Positions 35,985 through 44,609 of a stretch of 46,482 nucleotides of DNA are shown here, in pieces. This stretch comes from Lachnospiraceae bacterium (lineage in GTDB: Bacteria > Bacillota > Clostridia > Lachnospirales > Lachnospiraceae): positions 1-46,482 of the forward strand of contig JAGAFR010000029.1 in assembly GCA_017612555.1 (NCBI GenBank), read 5' to 3'. Under the pieces are notes generated by a model. The model saw only the letters and a list, made by a program, of their open reading frames with translations, was not told the origin of the DNA and ran no database searches. Made by a program: the position numbers and the translations under genes. Numbering within the stretch: position 1 is the first letter of the stretch; each line of letters opens with the position of its first letter.

Positions 35985-37787
35985 ATGATGCGAATCACCA
36001 ACGCCATGATGACGTCGAATACCAAGAATAACATCAATATCAACAAGCTCAACGAAGACAGGCTCAATACCCAGATCGCAACGGGACAGGTCATATCCCG
36101 TCCTTCGGAGGATCCGGTCGTAGCTATCCGTGCGCTTCGTCTGAATACGAATCTTTCGCAGCTTACCCAGTACTACAAGAAGAATATACCTGATGCGCAG
36201 GCGTGGCTCAATGTAACTGAGACCGCGCTTAAGCAGACTGACCAGATATTTACGAATATCAAGGAAAACCTTACGACGGGTGCAAGTGATACGAATACCG
36301 CAACAGACCGCCAGAAGATACTTGAGAGCCTTAAGGGTCTTCGTGCTGAGCTGTATTCATCGGGAAATGCCGATTATGCGGAGCGTACCGTATTTACCGG
36401 ATACAGAACCAACGAGCCGCTGACTTTCCTTGCAACGGATACGGATCTTAACAGCAATTATAAGATATGTGAGCCGATAGGTGCAGAAGATCTTGAGAAG
36501 GTCACATATATCACTTCACAGAAAGACAATGAAACGGATGTTAAGAGCAAGGAGATATACAGGGTAAGACTTGCCTATGACAACAATAATCCGGAAGGAT
36601 CCTTTGTAGCACCGAATGATAATAAGATAGTTCTTCCAAATGGGGATACGATAACAGTTGAAACAACATCCATCGCCGGAAAGTCACAGGCGGTTATTGA
36701 TAAAGTGTATACGGATTTTACAGGAAAGGAAGATACGATCCGTTATATCCCCGAAACAGGAGAACTGATATTTGGAAGTAGTGCCGTAACAGCTTACAAA
36801 GCCGGATTCAATGGGATCACATTTGACAAGTTCACCTTGGGAGGGAAATCGTTCAAGGTTACGGAACAGAGCGCGTCATCAGGGCCTTTTCCCAACGCTG
36901 ATGAGATTGTGTATGATCCGAAAAATGGTGAGTTAACATTAGGAGCAAACGTATTAGAAACAATAAATAATATTATAACGCTCCCGGACCACAAGATCAC
37001 ATTGCCTAATGGAAAAACTTATGATTTCCCAGGCTCAGATGTATTATATAATAGCGGTAAGATCACATTTCCCAGCCTCAAGTCCCAATTCAAATCCGCT
37101 GATACGGCAGATGTAATATACAATAAGAGCCAGTGGAAGTCGGGAGATCTTCGCCCGGAACACTATTTTGCATGCGTTCAGACGGTTGACGGGAAAGAAA
37201 CATATTTCAATTACGCGCAGAAGTCTGACGGAGCGCCTGATCCCGAAAGACCGCTCTTTCAAAACCGGAATATGGAGGTCGAGATCAGCTTCAATCAGAA
37301 AATAACTATTAACACGCACGCAAATGAAGTGTATACTCATGATATAGGGCGTGACATCGACGAACTTCTTTCAGTGACGCAGGCAGTGGTAGATGCGGAT
37401 GAAAGAATGGCAAAGCTTGAGGAAGAGTACAAGAATAATCCGACGGATGCCACATTAAAGGCTAAGCTTGATGCAGCCGGTAAGGAATACTCTCTCAAGA
37501 AGGACAAGATGCAGAAGATGTTCTCGGCTGCTCTTGATACTTTTGAAGGATATGCCGACAGGAACAACCTTGCGATAGCCAATATCGGCAGCCTGCAGCA
37601 GAGACTGACCATTACGAAGGAAAGGGTTGCTGACCAGCTTCAGAGCTTCAAGGAACTTGCGGATGCGAACATCAATGCGGAGCTTACGGAGTCATCGATA
37701 GATTTTGCAAGTGCCAAGCTTGCGCTTGAAGCTGCACAGATGGCAGCAGGCAAGATAGCACAGCAGACGTTGCTTAATTACTTATAA
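35985..37787 (+). CDS. flgL: Flagellar hook-associated protein FlgL, with large central insertion
   Basis: A 600-residue protein, about twice the usual 300 of FlgL. The N-terminal MMRITNAMMTSNTKNNININKLNEDRLNTQIATGQVISRPSEDPVVAIRALRL start region (given by its end points, residues 1-50) and the C-terminal TESSIDFASAKLALEAAQMAAGKIAQQTLLNYL mark it as FlgL. The middle (about 190-420) is an extra surface domain with repeated LPNG and GEL motifs and lower G+C than the ends. ATG 35985 has GGAGG at 35972-35976; the longer GTG 35943 frame has no SD. It lies 129 bases after flgK copy 2. Confidence 0.9.
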   Translation: MMRITNAMMTSNTKNNININKLNEDRLNTQIATGQVISRPSEDPVVAIRALRLNTNLSQLTQYYKKNIPDAQAWLNVTETALKQTDQIFTNIKENLTTGASDTNTATDRQKILESLKGLRAELYSSGNADYAERTVFTGYRTNEPLTFLATDTDLNSNYKICEPIGAEDLEKVTYITSQKDNETDVKSKEIYRVRLAYDNNNPEGSFVAPNDNKIVLPNGDTITVETTSIAGKSQAVIDKVYTDFTGKEDTIRYIPETGELIFGSSAVTAYKAGFNGITFDKFTLGGKSFKVTEQSASSGPFPNADEIVYDPKNGELTLGANVLETINNIITLPDHKITLPNGKTYDFPGSDVLYNSGKITFPSLKSQFKSADTADVIYNKSQWKSGDLRPEHYFACVQTVDGKETYFNYAQKSDGAPDPERPLFQNRNMEVEISFNQKITINTHANEVYTHDIGRDIDELLSVTQAVVDADERMAKLEEEYKNNPTDATLKAKLDAAGKEYSLKKDKMQKMFSAALDTFEGYADRNNLAIANIGSLQQRLTITKERVADQLQSFKELADANINAELTESSIDFASAKLALEAAQMAAGKIAQQTLLNYL

Positions 37788-37830
37788 ATTGCCGAGCGGC
37801 CTATAATTAATTAACAGGAGGTTACACAAC

Positions 37831-38289
37831 ATGAAGATCACCACAAAACTGTTCAATGAGATAGAGGTTGATGAGGACAAGCTTATCAATTTCCCTCAGG
37901 GGATAATAGGATTCCCCGAACTCACTGATTTTCTCCTCATTCACGACAGTGAATCCGAGGGAGGCATCAGATGGATGCAGTCAATCCAGGAGCCTGCATT
38001 TGCAATGCCTGTGATCGATCCGCTCATTGTGATGCCGGATTACAATCCTTCGATAGAGGATGATCTTCTGAAGCCTCTCGGAGAGATCAACGATGATAAT
38101 ACACTTGTTCTTGTGACCATCACGGTTCCTCATGATATAGAGAAGATGACGGTCAATCTCAAGGCTCCCATCGTTATCAACGGTGAGAACCGTAAGGCTA
38201 ACCAGATCATCACCGAGGATGAGCAGTATCTTGTGAAGTTCCCTATCTATCAGATACTCAAGGACAACATGGAAAGGGCAGGTGAATAA
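37831..38289 (+). CDS. fliW: Flagellar assembly factor FliW
   Basis: A 152-residue protein with [29 protein letters not shown] and [19 protein letters not shown], the FliW signatures. FliW binds flagellin or CsrA; when flagellin is exported, free FliW removes CsrA from the flagellin mRNA. AACAGGAGG at 37815-37823 is the SD. It is followed by csrA with a two-base gap, and both act on the flagellin leader at the end of this window. Confidence 0.96.
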   Translation: MKITTKLFNEIEVDEDKLINFPQGIIGFPELTDFLLIHDSESEGGIRWMQSIQEPAFAMPVIDPLIVMPDYNPSIEDDLLKPLGEINDDNTLVLVTITVPHDIEKMTVNLKAPIVINGENRKANQIITEDEQYLVKFPIYQILKDNMERAGE

Positions 38290-38291
38290 TT

Positions 38292-38507
38292 ATGCTGGCA
38301 TTATCAAGAAAGAAGAATGAAGCACTTGTCATTGACAATAAGATAGAAGTAACGATCCTTGAGATCAAGGGAGACCAGGTTAAGGTCGGTATCAGCGCTC
38401 CCAAGGAGGTTCCGATCTACCGTAAGGAAGTATTCCTGCAGATACAGGAAGCCAACAAGCAGTCTCTTGAAGCAGAGGGATTTGAGGCTCTTAAAAAAAT
38501 TTTCTGA
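38292..38507 (+). CDS. csrA: Carbon storage regulator CsrA (RNA-binding)
   Basis: A 71-residue protein with [45 protein letters not shown] and the RNA-binding Arg44 in the expected place. It binds GGA motifs, commonly overlapping SDs, to block translation. The adjacent fliW and the GGA sites in the flagellin leader (45711-45756) make flagellin its likely target. The tail ends in an Ala/Glu-rich helix. Confidence 0.96.
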   Translation: MLALSRKKNEALVIDNKIEVTILEIKGDQVKVGISAPKEVPIYRKEVFLQIQEANKQSLEAEGFEALKKIF

Positions 38508-38515
38508 AAAAGTGT

Positions 38516-38542
38516 TAAGTATTTACGATAATGTGTCGATAT
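38516..38542 (+). promoter_or_regulatory. SigD-type promoter for flaG-fliD
   Basis: TAAG (38516-38519), 15 bases, then GTCGATAT (38535-38542), two mismatches in the -10 to GCCGATAA plus one in the -35. Similar to the flagellin promoter. It lies in the csrA-flaG gap, with transcription of flaG, fliD and maybe fliS. Confidence 0.6.
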
Positions 38543-38609
38543 AAAGCACAAGAAACCATAAGTGTCGGTTTTTGTTTGTTTTTGTATGATCACATGGAGG
38601 TGATATAAA

Positions 38610-39059
38610 ATGGCAATAGAACCAATCAGCAGTGCAATGACATTTAATGCACAACCGGTAGCTTCGCAGATAACTGCACCGAAGCCGGTAGAAAAAAGCG
38701 CAGATGAATTCACGGAAGGGTCTATGCAAAATGCCACTCAGCCGGTAGATAATGTTACCCTGTCGGTAAATGCGGCACAGGCCAAGGATGGCGAGTCAGG
38801 AAATCAGCAGAACGGTCAGCAGGACCAGCAGCCCAGTGCCAGCGCAGATGCTGTCAAGAAAGCTGTTGAAGAAATGAACAAGAAGATGGCTAATTCGGTT
38901 GCTCAGTTCGGTATTCATGAGGAAACGAATCATATAACCATCAAGATCGTCGATAAAGAGACTAAGAAAGTCATCAAAGAGCTTCCTCCCGAGAAGACCC
39001 TGGATATGATAGCCAAGGTTTGGGAAATGGCCGGACTCCTCGTGGACGAGAAGAGGTAA
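38610..39059 (+). CDS. flaG: FlaG-family flagellar protein
   Basis: A 149-residue protein with a variable, Gln/Ser/Asn-rich first half and a conserved C-terminal domain: VKKAVEEMNKKMANSVAQFGIHEETNHITIKIVDKETKKVIKEL ending PPEKTLDMIAKVWEMAGLLVDEKR (segments named by their ends). This is the FlaG domain, linked to filament length. TGGAGGTG precedes ATG 38610. It sits directly upstream of fliD, as in many flagellates. Confidence 0.92.
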   Translation: MAIEPISSAMTFNAQPVASQITAPKPVEKSADEFTEGSMQNATQPVDNVTLSVNAAQAKDGESGNQQNGQQDQQPSASADAVKKAVEEMNKKMANSVAQFGIHEETNHITIKIVDKETKKVIKELPPEKTLDMIAKVWEMAGLLVDEKR

Positions 39060-39071
39060 GGAGGGCTTAGC

Positions 39072-40619
39072 ATGGGTAAGATCAGGATAACCGGGGCGTC
39101 ATCGGGCCTTGACACTGATGCAATGGTCAAGGAACTTGTCAATGCCTACGAAGAAAAAGGACAGAAATATAAGAAAGCCAAGACCAAGACCGAATGGAAG
39201 CAGGAGGCTTGGGCTACTCTTAATACCAAGATCAAGAGCTTCTATACGAAGCAGGCCAGCAATATGCGATTTTCTTCCGCATATATGAAGAAGAAGACGA
39301 CTGTCTCCGATACATCGAAGGCAAGCGTTGTTTCTTCCGATGGCGCTGTTAACGGAACGCAGACTCTTGAGGTTAAGAAGCTTGCCACATCCGGATACCT
39401 TACGGGCGCACAGCTTACGAAAGACAAGAACGGCAAGGATGTTACGGGTTCCACCACGCTTGCCGAGCTCGGATACGAAGGCGGTGACACATGGGTTCAG
39501 ATCGGTCAGGGCAAGAAGGCAGATTCTTATGACAATGATCATATCAAGAAGTTTGAGGTAAATGGCTCAACAACCATAGATGAGTTTGTTTCCTGTGTTA
39601 AGTCTGCGGGATACAATGCAAGCTTTGACTCCGCGAACGGAAGACTCTTTATAAGCAGTAAGGAGTCGGGTGATGCTGCCAACTTCAACTTCATAAGCAG
39701 CGGCACAGGATCTCCGGCAGATGTTCTGGGACTTACGGAGAAGTTCGATAATGAAGGAAAGAGGACTGCAGACAGTGCAGTCAAGATCGAGGGCGAGAAT
39801 GCCGAGATCATACTTAACGGTGCAACATTTACTTCAGGAACCAATACTTTCTCGGTGAACGGACTTACGATAACGGCCAAGGATCTTACGAGTGGGCCTC
39901 TCTCGCTTGTTACCGACACCGATTATGACCAGATATACGACAGCATCAAGGACTTCTTCAAGGAGTACAATTCTCTTATAAATGAGATGGACAAGCTCTT
40001 TAATGCAAAGTCATCAAAGGGTTATGAGCCCCTTACTTCGGAAGAGAAGGAAGCTATGACCGATGAAGAGGTCAAGCTTTGGGAGCAGAAGATCAAGGAT
40101 TCGCTTCTTCGTAACGATTCCGATCTTGATAAGATCGCATCCACAATGAGAAGCGCAATGCTGTCAACGTTTGATATCGGTGGCAAGACATATTCGCTTT
40201 CAAGTTTCGGTATCGGTACTCTCGGATACTTTGAGGCAGGCGACAATGAGAAGAATGCATACCATATCGACGGTAACCCTGATGACCCGGATAAGTCGGG
40301 CGAGACTGACAAGCTTCGTGCCATGATCGCATCCGATCCGGAGACAACGACATCGTTCTTCCAGCAGCTTGCAGGTAATCTGTACAACGCGATGAACAAG
40401 ATCCAGAGCGTATCGGATAACTATACAAGCTACGGCAACTTCTACAACGATAAGAAGCTGACCACGGAATACACGGATCAGACCAAGCAGATCGATAAGT
40501 GGGAAAAATACGTTGCTGACATAGAAGAGAAGTACTACAAGCAGTTTACGGCTATGGAATCTGCAATGTCCTCACTTCAGTCACAGCAGTCATATATCTC
40601 GCAGCTGTTTGCAGGTTGA
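39072..40619 (+). CDS. fliD: Flagellar filament cap protein FliD
   Basis: A 515-residue protein with GASSGLDTDAMVKELVNAYEEK and the N-domain motif TLNTKIKSFYTKQASNM, then SVNGLTITAK and LSSFGIGT in the cap domain; the C-terminus ends SSLQSQQSYISQLFAG, typical of FliD. It forms the cap under which flagellin polymerises. SD TAAGGAGGG lies just upstream. It is separated from fliS by an inverted repeat and a probable promoter. Confidence 0.95.
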   Translation: MGKIRITGASSGLDTDAMVKELVNAYEEKGQKYKKAKTKTEWKQEAWATLNTKIKSFYTKQASNMRFSSAYMKKKTTVSDTSKASVVSSDGAVNGTQTLEVKKLATSGYLTGAQLTKDKNGKDVTGSTTLAELGYEGGDTWVQIGQGKKADSYDNDHIKKFEVNGSTTIDEFVSCVKSAGYNASFDSANGRLFISSKESGDAANFNFISSGTGSPADVLGLTEKFDNEGKRTADSAVKIEGENAEIILNGATFTSGTNTFSVNGLTITAKDLTSGPLSLVTDTDYDQIYDSIKDFFKEYNSLINEMDKLFNAKSSKGYEPLTSEEKEAMTDEEVKLWEQKIKDSLLRNDSDLDKIASTMRSAMLSTFDIGGKTYSLSSFGIGTLGYFEAGDNEKNAYHIDGNPDDPDKSGETDKLRAMIASDPETTTSFFQQLAGNLYNAMNKIQSVSDNYTSYGNFYNDKKLTTEYTDQTKQIDKWEKYVADIEEKYYKQFTAMESAMSSLQSQQSYISQLFAG

Positions 40620-40646
40620 TCGGGATAAGTTAACAGAATAACAGTA

Positions 40647-40685
40647 AACTGTCAGCGCATTCACGGGTTGAATGTGCTGACAGTT
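40647..40685 (+). repeat. 17-bp inverted repeat between fliD and fliS
   Basis: AACTGTCAGCGCATTCA (40647-40663) and TGAATGTGCTGACAGTT (40669-40685) pair fully except for one G-T, with a 5-nt loop. No T run follows, so a simple terminator is unlikely. The right arm overlaps the -35 of the proposed fliS promoter and could be an operator or RNA switch. Confidence 0.7.
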
Positions 40686-40695
40686 ATGATAGAAT
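40668..40695 (+). promoter_or_regulatory. Possible SigA promoter for fliS
   Basis: TTGAAT (40668-40673), 16 bases, then TGATAGAAT with extended TG and -10 TAGAAT (40690-40695). The -35 is part of the inverted repeat. Confidence 0.4.
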
Positions 40696-40733
40696 GAATA
40701 CAGCCGGATGTTCCAAACAAGGAGGTTACGTAT

Positions 40734-41117
40734 ATGGCAGTCATGACCGGAAATCCATATGCACAGTACAGTCAGAACAAGATACTGACGGCTTCGCCTG
40801 CGGAACTGACTCTGATGCTCTACGATGGAGCGATCAAGTTCTGTAATATAGCGATAATGGGTATCGAACAGAAGGATCTTCAGAAGGCTCATAACAACAT
40901 AATGAAGGTTCAGAAGATCATAGAAGAGTTCCAGCTGACTTTGAACTTCAAATATGAGATCGCCAATGATTTTAACAACGTATACAATTACCTCATGAAG
41001 AGACTGCGCGAGGCCAACATGACCAAGGATAAAGCGATCCTCGAGGAAGTGTCGGAACATCTTCATACGATGCGTGACACATGGAAAGAGGTCATGAGAC
41101 TGAATCATAAAATGTAG
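40734..41117 (+). CDS. fliS: Flagellin export chaperone FliS
   Basis: A 127-residue helical protein with NPYAQYSQNKILTASPAELTLMLYDGAIKFC, the FliS signature, and TMRDTWKEV near the end. It binds the C-terminus of flagellin and prevents cytoplasmic polymerisation. AAGGAGG precedes the ATG. The stop overlaps a GTG that opens the frame of the next gene, so the two are probably coupled. Confidence 0.95.
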   Translation: MAVMTGNPYAQYSQNKILTASPAELTLMLYDGAIKFCNIAIMGIEQKDLQKAHNNIMKVQKIIEEFQLTLNFKYEIANDFNNVYNYLMKRLREANMTKDKAILEEVSEHLHTMRDTWKEVMRLNHKM

Positions 41118-41137
41118 TGAGGAGGGGCCCATCGAAG

Positions 41138-41626
41138 ATGCCCGTTGATGACTATATTCAGATAATGATAGAAAGCCTTACCAAGAAGTCGGAGCTCCTT
41201 GATAAGATCATTCGCAAGAATGAGGCTCAGAATGAGTGCATAGCAGGTAAGGAATACGATGATATAGATTGGGATGCCTTTAATCTGCTCGTTGCGGAAA
41301 AAGAAACCGCGATCACCCGTATAGTCAAGATGGATGAAGGTTTCCAGAGCCTGTATGACAGGGTGAAGGAACAGCTTGGCGAGGATAAGGACAAATATGC
41401 GGACAAGATCAGGGAGATCCAGAGACTGATCGAGATGATCACCGGGCAGGGTGTTAAGATCCGGACCGGTGAAGAGCGCAACCGCAAGATCATAGAAAAG
41501 GTTCTTGGTAACCGTAAGAACTTTATCAGAAAATCCAGAAACAGTCTGAAGGCAGCAAACAGCTATGCACAGACGATGAGCGGCAATTTCGGTATGGACC
41601 TGTCCTCGCAGGACATTAAGCAATAG
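41138..41626 (+). CDS. fliT: FliT-like flagellar protein (helical, putative chaperone)
   Basis: A 162-residue, highly charged helical protein: DYIQIMIESLTKKSELLDKIIRKNEAQN, LLVAEKETAITRIVKMDEGFQSLYDRVKEQL and a long C-terminal helix with TGEERNRKIIEKVLGNRK. The layout is that of FlgN/FliT chaperones and its position after fliS is where fliT lies, though sequence recognition is weak. ATG 41138 was preferred to GTG 41117 because AGGAGGGG (41120-41127) lies between them. It may serve FliD or the export ATPase. Confidence 0.65.
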   Translation: MPVDDYIQIMIESLTKKSELLDKIIRKNEAQNECIAGKEYDDIDWDAFNLLVAEKETAITRIVKMDEGFQSLYDRVKEQLGEDKDKYADKIREIQRLIEMITGQGVKIRTGEERNRKIIEKVLGNRKNFIRKSRNSLKAANSYAQTMSGNFGMDLSSQDIKQ

Positions 41627-41647
41627 ATTAGGAAAACAACAGCGCAG

Positions 41648-41683
41648 AAGAGATGGGATGGAAACATTTCATCTCTTTTGTTA
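41648..41683 (+). terminator. Terminator after the fliS-fliT genes
   Basis: AAGAGATGGGATG (41648-41660) pairs with CATTTCATCTCTT (41665-41677) with two G-T pairs and a GAAA loop, followed by TTGTTA. Confidence 0.75.
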
Positions 41684-41700
41684 TACAGTGACAGAATCTA

Positions 41701-41709
41701 TGGTAAACT
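41701..41709 (+). promoter_or_regulatory. Extended -10 element before the glycosylation cassette
   Basis: TGGTAAACT matches the extended -10 pattern and resembles TGATAAACT at vanW. No good -35 at 16-18 bp is visible. It lies 20 bases before the first gene of the cassette, with AAGGAA as a modest SD. Confidence 0.4.
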
Positions 41710-41728
41710 ATGATAAGGAAATAAAACA

Positions 41729-42220
41729 ATGGAACGAATACTATATTTGATTAATTCAAAAGAATACAATTACCACAAGAGAATGGCAGAGGATTTCTGT
41801 GCGATCATACCCGGAAATATCCTGGATATGTCGGATGGAAAAGCTCCGGCCGAGCGCTACTACGAAATCGAGGAGATGCACCCGGAAGTAATCATCACAT
41901 TTGATCTGGCAGGGTATGAACTTCGGACAGGGAATGATACTCTGTCACTAAACAACATCTATGCCAGATATGCACATATTCTATTTCACCGATCTGAACG
42001 ATACGGAAACGATCTCAAATGCAGACAAAATCTGTCGATGTTTACATTTGTTACAGAAGGAGAGGATATCAATGCATTCCGGGAGAGGTTTCCGGAGATT
42101 CCAAACGTCTGTGAGTTTGTTGATGTTTCGTACAAAGCTGATAACGAATATGAAAGGGCGGATAATCGAAACAAGATAAGATCATGGTGGGAAGGATTCA
42201 AAGAGGAAGCCATGTTATGA
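41729..42220 (+). CDS. Uncharacterised protein of the flagellin-glycosylation cassette
   Basis: A 163-residue protein, not recognised as a named family. MERILYLINSKEYNYHKRMAEDF and HPEVIITFDLAGYELRT look like alternating strands and helices of a Rossmann-like fold, as found in the N-terminal half of CgeB-like glycosyltransferases. There is no catalytic half. It overlaps the next gene by four bases (ATGA), so the two products may form one enzyme or complex (inference). Base composition is more AT-rich than upstream genes. Confidence 0.6.
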   Translation: MERILYLINSKEYNYHKRMAEDFCAIIPGNILDMSDGKAPAERYYEIEEMHPEVIITFDLAGYELRTGNDTLSLNNIYARYAHILFHRSERYGNDLKCRQNLSMFTFVTEGEDINAFRERFPEIPNVCEFVDVSYKADNEYERADNRNKIRSWWEGFKEEAML

Positions 42221-43383
42221 AACTATTGATATTTGAATGGGCAGCAGGCACATATACGTATAAGGACATAACGGAAACCCTTGACAGGATGGGTATATCA
42301 TACAGAACTGTCTCGTATCAGTTTGATGATAAGAATGAAGACGAATTCTTCGTATACCGTTTTTTCAAAGTTCTTGACGAAGATTCCTATGATGCTGTAT
42401 TCTCAGTCAACTATTTTCCGCTGGTCGCTAAATGCTGTGAAGACCGTTCGGTAAAGTATATCTCGTGGAGCTACGATAATCCGCTTGATGTGCCTGATAT
42501 TGAAAAGACACTGGGACTTCCGGCAAATCATGTGTTTCTGTTTGACAGGATACAGGCAGAGGGATACCAAAAGATGGGATTTTCAAATGTTCATCATATG
42601 CCCCTTGCCGTAAACTGCAGAAGGCTTGATAAGATAAAAGCCACAAAGAGGGAGGCAGATCTGTATGCATCGGATATATCTTTTGTAGGGAAGATGTATG
42701 ATTCGATGTTCGAGCAATACAGAGATCTTATGAATGATTACTGCAGGGGATATATAGATTCAATCGTAAGTTCACAGTCCAAGATTTACGGATATTATTT
42801 CATAGATGAGTTACTGACGGATCAGATGATGGATGAGATAAACGGGCATTTTAAGGAACTACAGGCAGACACGCAGTTCAGTCTTGTAAGACCGGCACTC
42901 TCATATGCCATAGCTGCACAGATAACAAGGAATGAGCGCCTTATCATTCTTAATATCCTGGCAAAGAGGATGAAGGTAAACATATATTCATGGAGCAGCT
43001 GCGATCTGTTGCAAAATGTTAATTACATGGGATCTGCCGACTATTATGAGCAGATGCCGAAGATATTTAAGGAGAGCAGGATCAATCTAAATATCACTCT
43101 TAAGATACTGCAGTCGGGAATACCGTTGAGAGTAATGGATATCCTTGGGGCCGGTGGGTTTTTACTTACCAACTATCAGCCGGAGATAGCAGAAAACTTT
43201 ATTGACGGTACAGATGTCGTTATGTATGAGAGCATCGAAGACGCTATCGAAAAAGCTCTGTACTATATAAACAACGATGAAAAGCGTAGGATGATCGCTC
43301 AAAGCGGACATGATAAGGCAGCTGATATGTTCTCCTATGACAGACAGATTGGGAAGATTTTTGGGATCGCAGGGTTGCTTTGA
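42217..43383 (+). CDS. CgeB-like glycosyltransferase
   Basis: A 388-residue protein starting MKLLIFEWAAGTYTYKDITETL. It has YDAVFSVNYFPLVAKCCED, ISWSYDNPLD and FDRIQAEGYQKMGF, then KESRINLNITLKILQSGIPLRVMDILGAGGFLLTNYQPEI as the C-terminal nucleotide-sugar part (region about 275-335). This is the CgeB/YkvP pattern of GT-B-type enzymes, often next to flagellin in Lachnospiraceae and related clostridia. The longer frame from 42184 lacks an SD; ATG 42217 overlaps the preceding stop. The likely acceptor is flagellin. Confidence 0.8.
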   Translation: MKLLIFEWAAGTYTYKDITETLDRMGISYRTVSYQFDDKNEDEFFVYRFFKVLDEDSYDAVFSVNYFPLVAKCCEDRSVKYISWSYDNPLDVPDIEKTLGLPANHVFLFDRIQAEGYQKMGFSNVHHMPLAVNCRRLDKIKATKREADLYASDISFVGKMYDSMFEQYRDLMNDYCRGYIDSIVSSQSKIYGYYFIDELLTDQMMDEINGHFKELQADTQFSLVRPALSYAIAAQITRNERLIILNILAKRMKVNIYSWSSCDLLQNVNYMGSADYYEQMPKIFKESRINLNITLKILQSGIPLRVMDILGAGGFLLTNYQPEIAENFIDGTDVVMYESIEDAIEKALYYINNDEKRRMIAQSGHDKAADMFSYDRQIGKIFGIAGLL

Positions 43384-43411
43384 TGATCTGAGGTATGACT
43401 GAAAGGATACT

Positions 43412-44605
43412 ATGAAGAATAAGGTTGCGTGCTGTTATCTGACATATGGTCATCCGGAAGCGATGGAAGAGGTGCTTGAACATATATGTGAGCCTTATGG
43501 AAAGAAGGGAATAGATATTTATGTATATGATTCAAGTGAGGATAATGATACTGAGGAGATAGTTCGCCGTTATACTGAAAAAGAACGGTGCCGCCTGTAT
43601 TATATTCCTGTGCGTTTTATCGCGAGCGGTGATGAGAAGTATCTGTATGTTATCCGGCAAAACGGGCTTGAGGATCACTATGATTATGTGTGGCCGGTAA
43701 AAGACCGTTGCTGGTTTTCGGGAGAAACTCTGGATAATATATGCACTGCAATAGATGAAGACCATGATCTTGTATTTACCGCTGATGAGCGTGACAGGTT
43801 TGAACTTGTGAAGCATAATCTTAAGGAAGTATATACCGATCCGGTGGAATTCTTTGCTGATTACGGAGCACTTACAACTAACTGGGAATGTATCATCAGA
43901 CGGACCGATACAATGCTTGATCCTGTTGATTGGGATAAATATGTATCTTTGTATGGAATCGGAGAGGATAACAATTTTAATCAGACCGTGACCACGTTCG
44001 TGCGTTTATCGGAAATGGATAAATGCAGTGTCCGAGTGGTCCCAAACGGTATAAATGACAAGCATTACAGCGATAAAGCGGTTTCTATGTGGAATTCGCG
44101 CCTGCTCGAAGTGTGGATAGACAGGTGGATCCCTGCAATATATTCTCTGCCATCAATATATGATGAACATAAACTTGCAGTTATCAAGACTCAACTGGGT
44201 CATGTGTCGCTGTTTGGATCAAATGACTCGCTCATTGCGATGAGAGATTCGGGACTACTGACTTCTGATCGAATTGATCAATTATCGTCAATGTGGGGAA
44301 TGATATCAAGACTGCCATATGACAATCTGCAGAAGATACTTGCACATGAAGAAAAATCATTATTTAACGGAATCTATGAGGAGTATATCCATTCTTTTTC
44401 CGATCATGACTATGAAAAGGGATACTATCTGTTTTTTCAAAATGGCTGGATGTCGGACAGAATTGACAGCAAAGACTATGTTGACATTGGCCGTTCGTAT
44501 TATATTTATGCGTTCGAGATACGAACGAGGGGGTATTCGATGTTGTTTGACGGTGTAGATAGTATAGAGGATCTGACGGAAAAGTTCAGAAAGATGGGGG
44601 GATAG
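43412..44605 (+). CDS. Putative GT-A-type glycosyltransferase
   Basis: A 397-residue protein. The start KNKVACCYLTYGHPEAMEEVLEHI and YVYDSSEDNDTEEIVRRY resemble the nucleotide-binding part of GT2 enzymes, and DYVWPVKDRCWFSGETLDNI is in the place of the sugar-binding part, but a clear DxD is not seen. The C-terminal 150 residues match nothing I know. AAAGGATAC precedes ATG 43412. Context with two other glycosyltransferases and flagellin suggests protein glycosylation. Confidence 0.6.
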   Translation: MKNKVACCYLTYGHPEAMEEVLEHICEPYGKKGIDIYVYDSSEDNDTEEIVRRYTEKERCRLYYIPVRFIASGDEKYLYVIRQNGLEDHYDYVWPVKDRCWFSGETLDNICTAIDEDHDLVFTADERDRFELVKHNLKEVYTDPVEFFADYGALTTNWECIIRRTDTMLDPVDWDKYVSLYGIGEDNNFNQTVTTFVRLSEMDKCSVRVVPNGINDKHYSDKAVSMWNSRLLEVWIDRWIPAIYSLPSIYDEHKLAVIKTQLGHVSLFGSNDSLIAMRDSGLLTSDRIDQLSSMWGMISRLPYDNLQKILAHEEKSLFNGIYEEYIHSFSDHDYEKGYYLFFQNGWMSDRIDSKDYVDIGRSYYIYAFEIRTRGYSMLFDGVDSIEDLTEKFRKMGG

Positions 44606-44609
44606 TGTT

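Noticed and set aside
37802-37807. TATAAT as a separate fliW promoter
   Set aside because: No -35 element at acceptable spacing.
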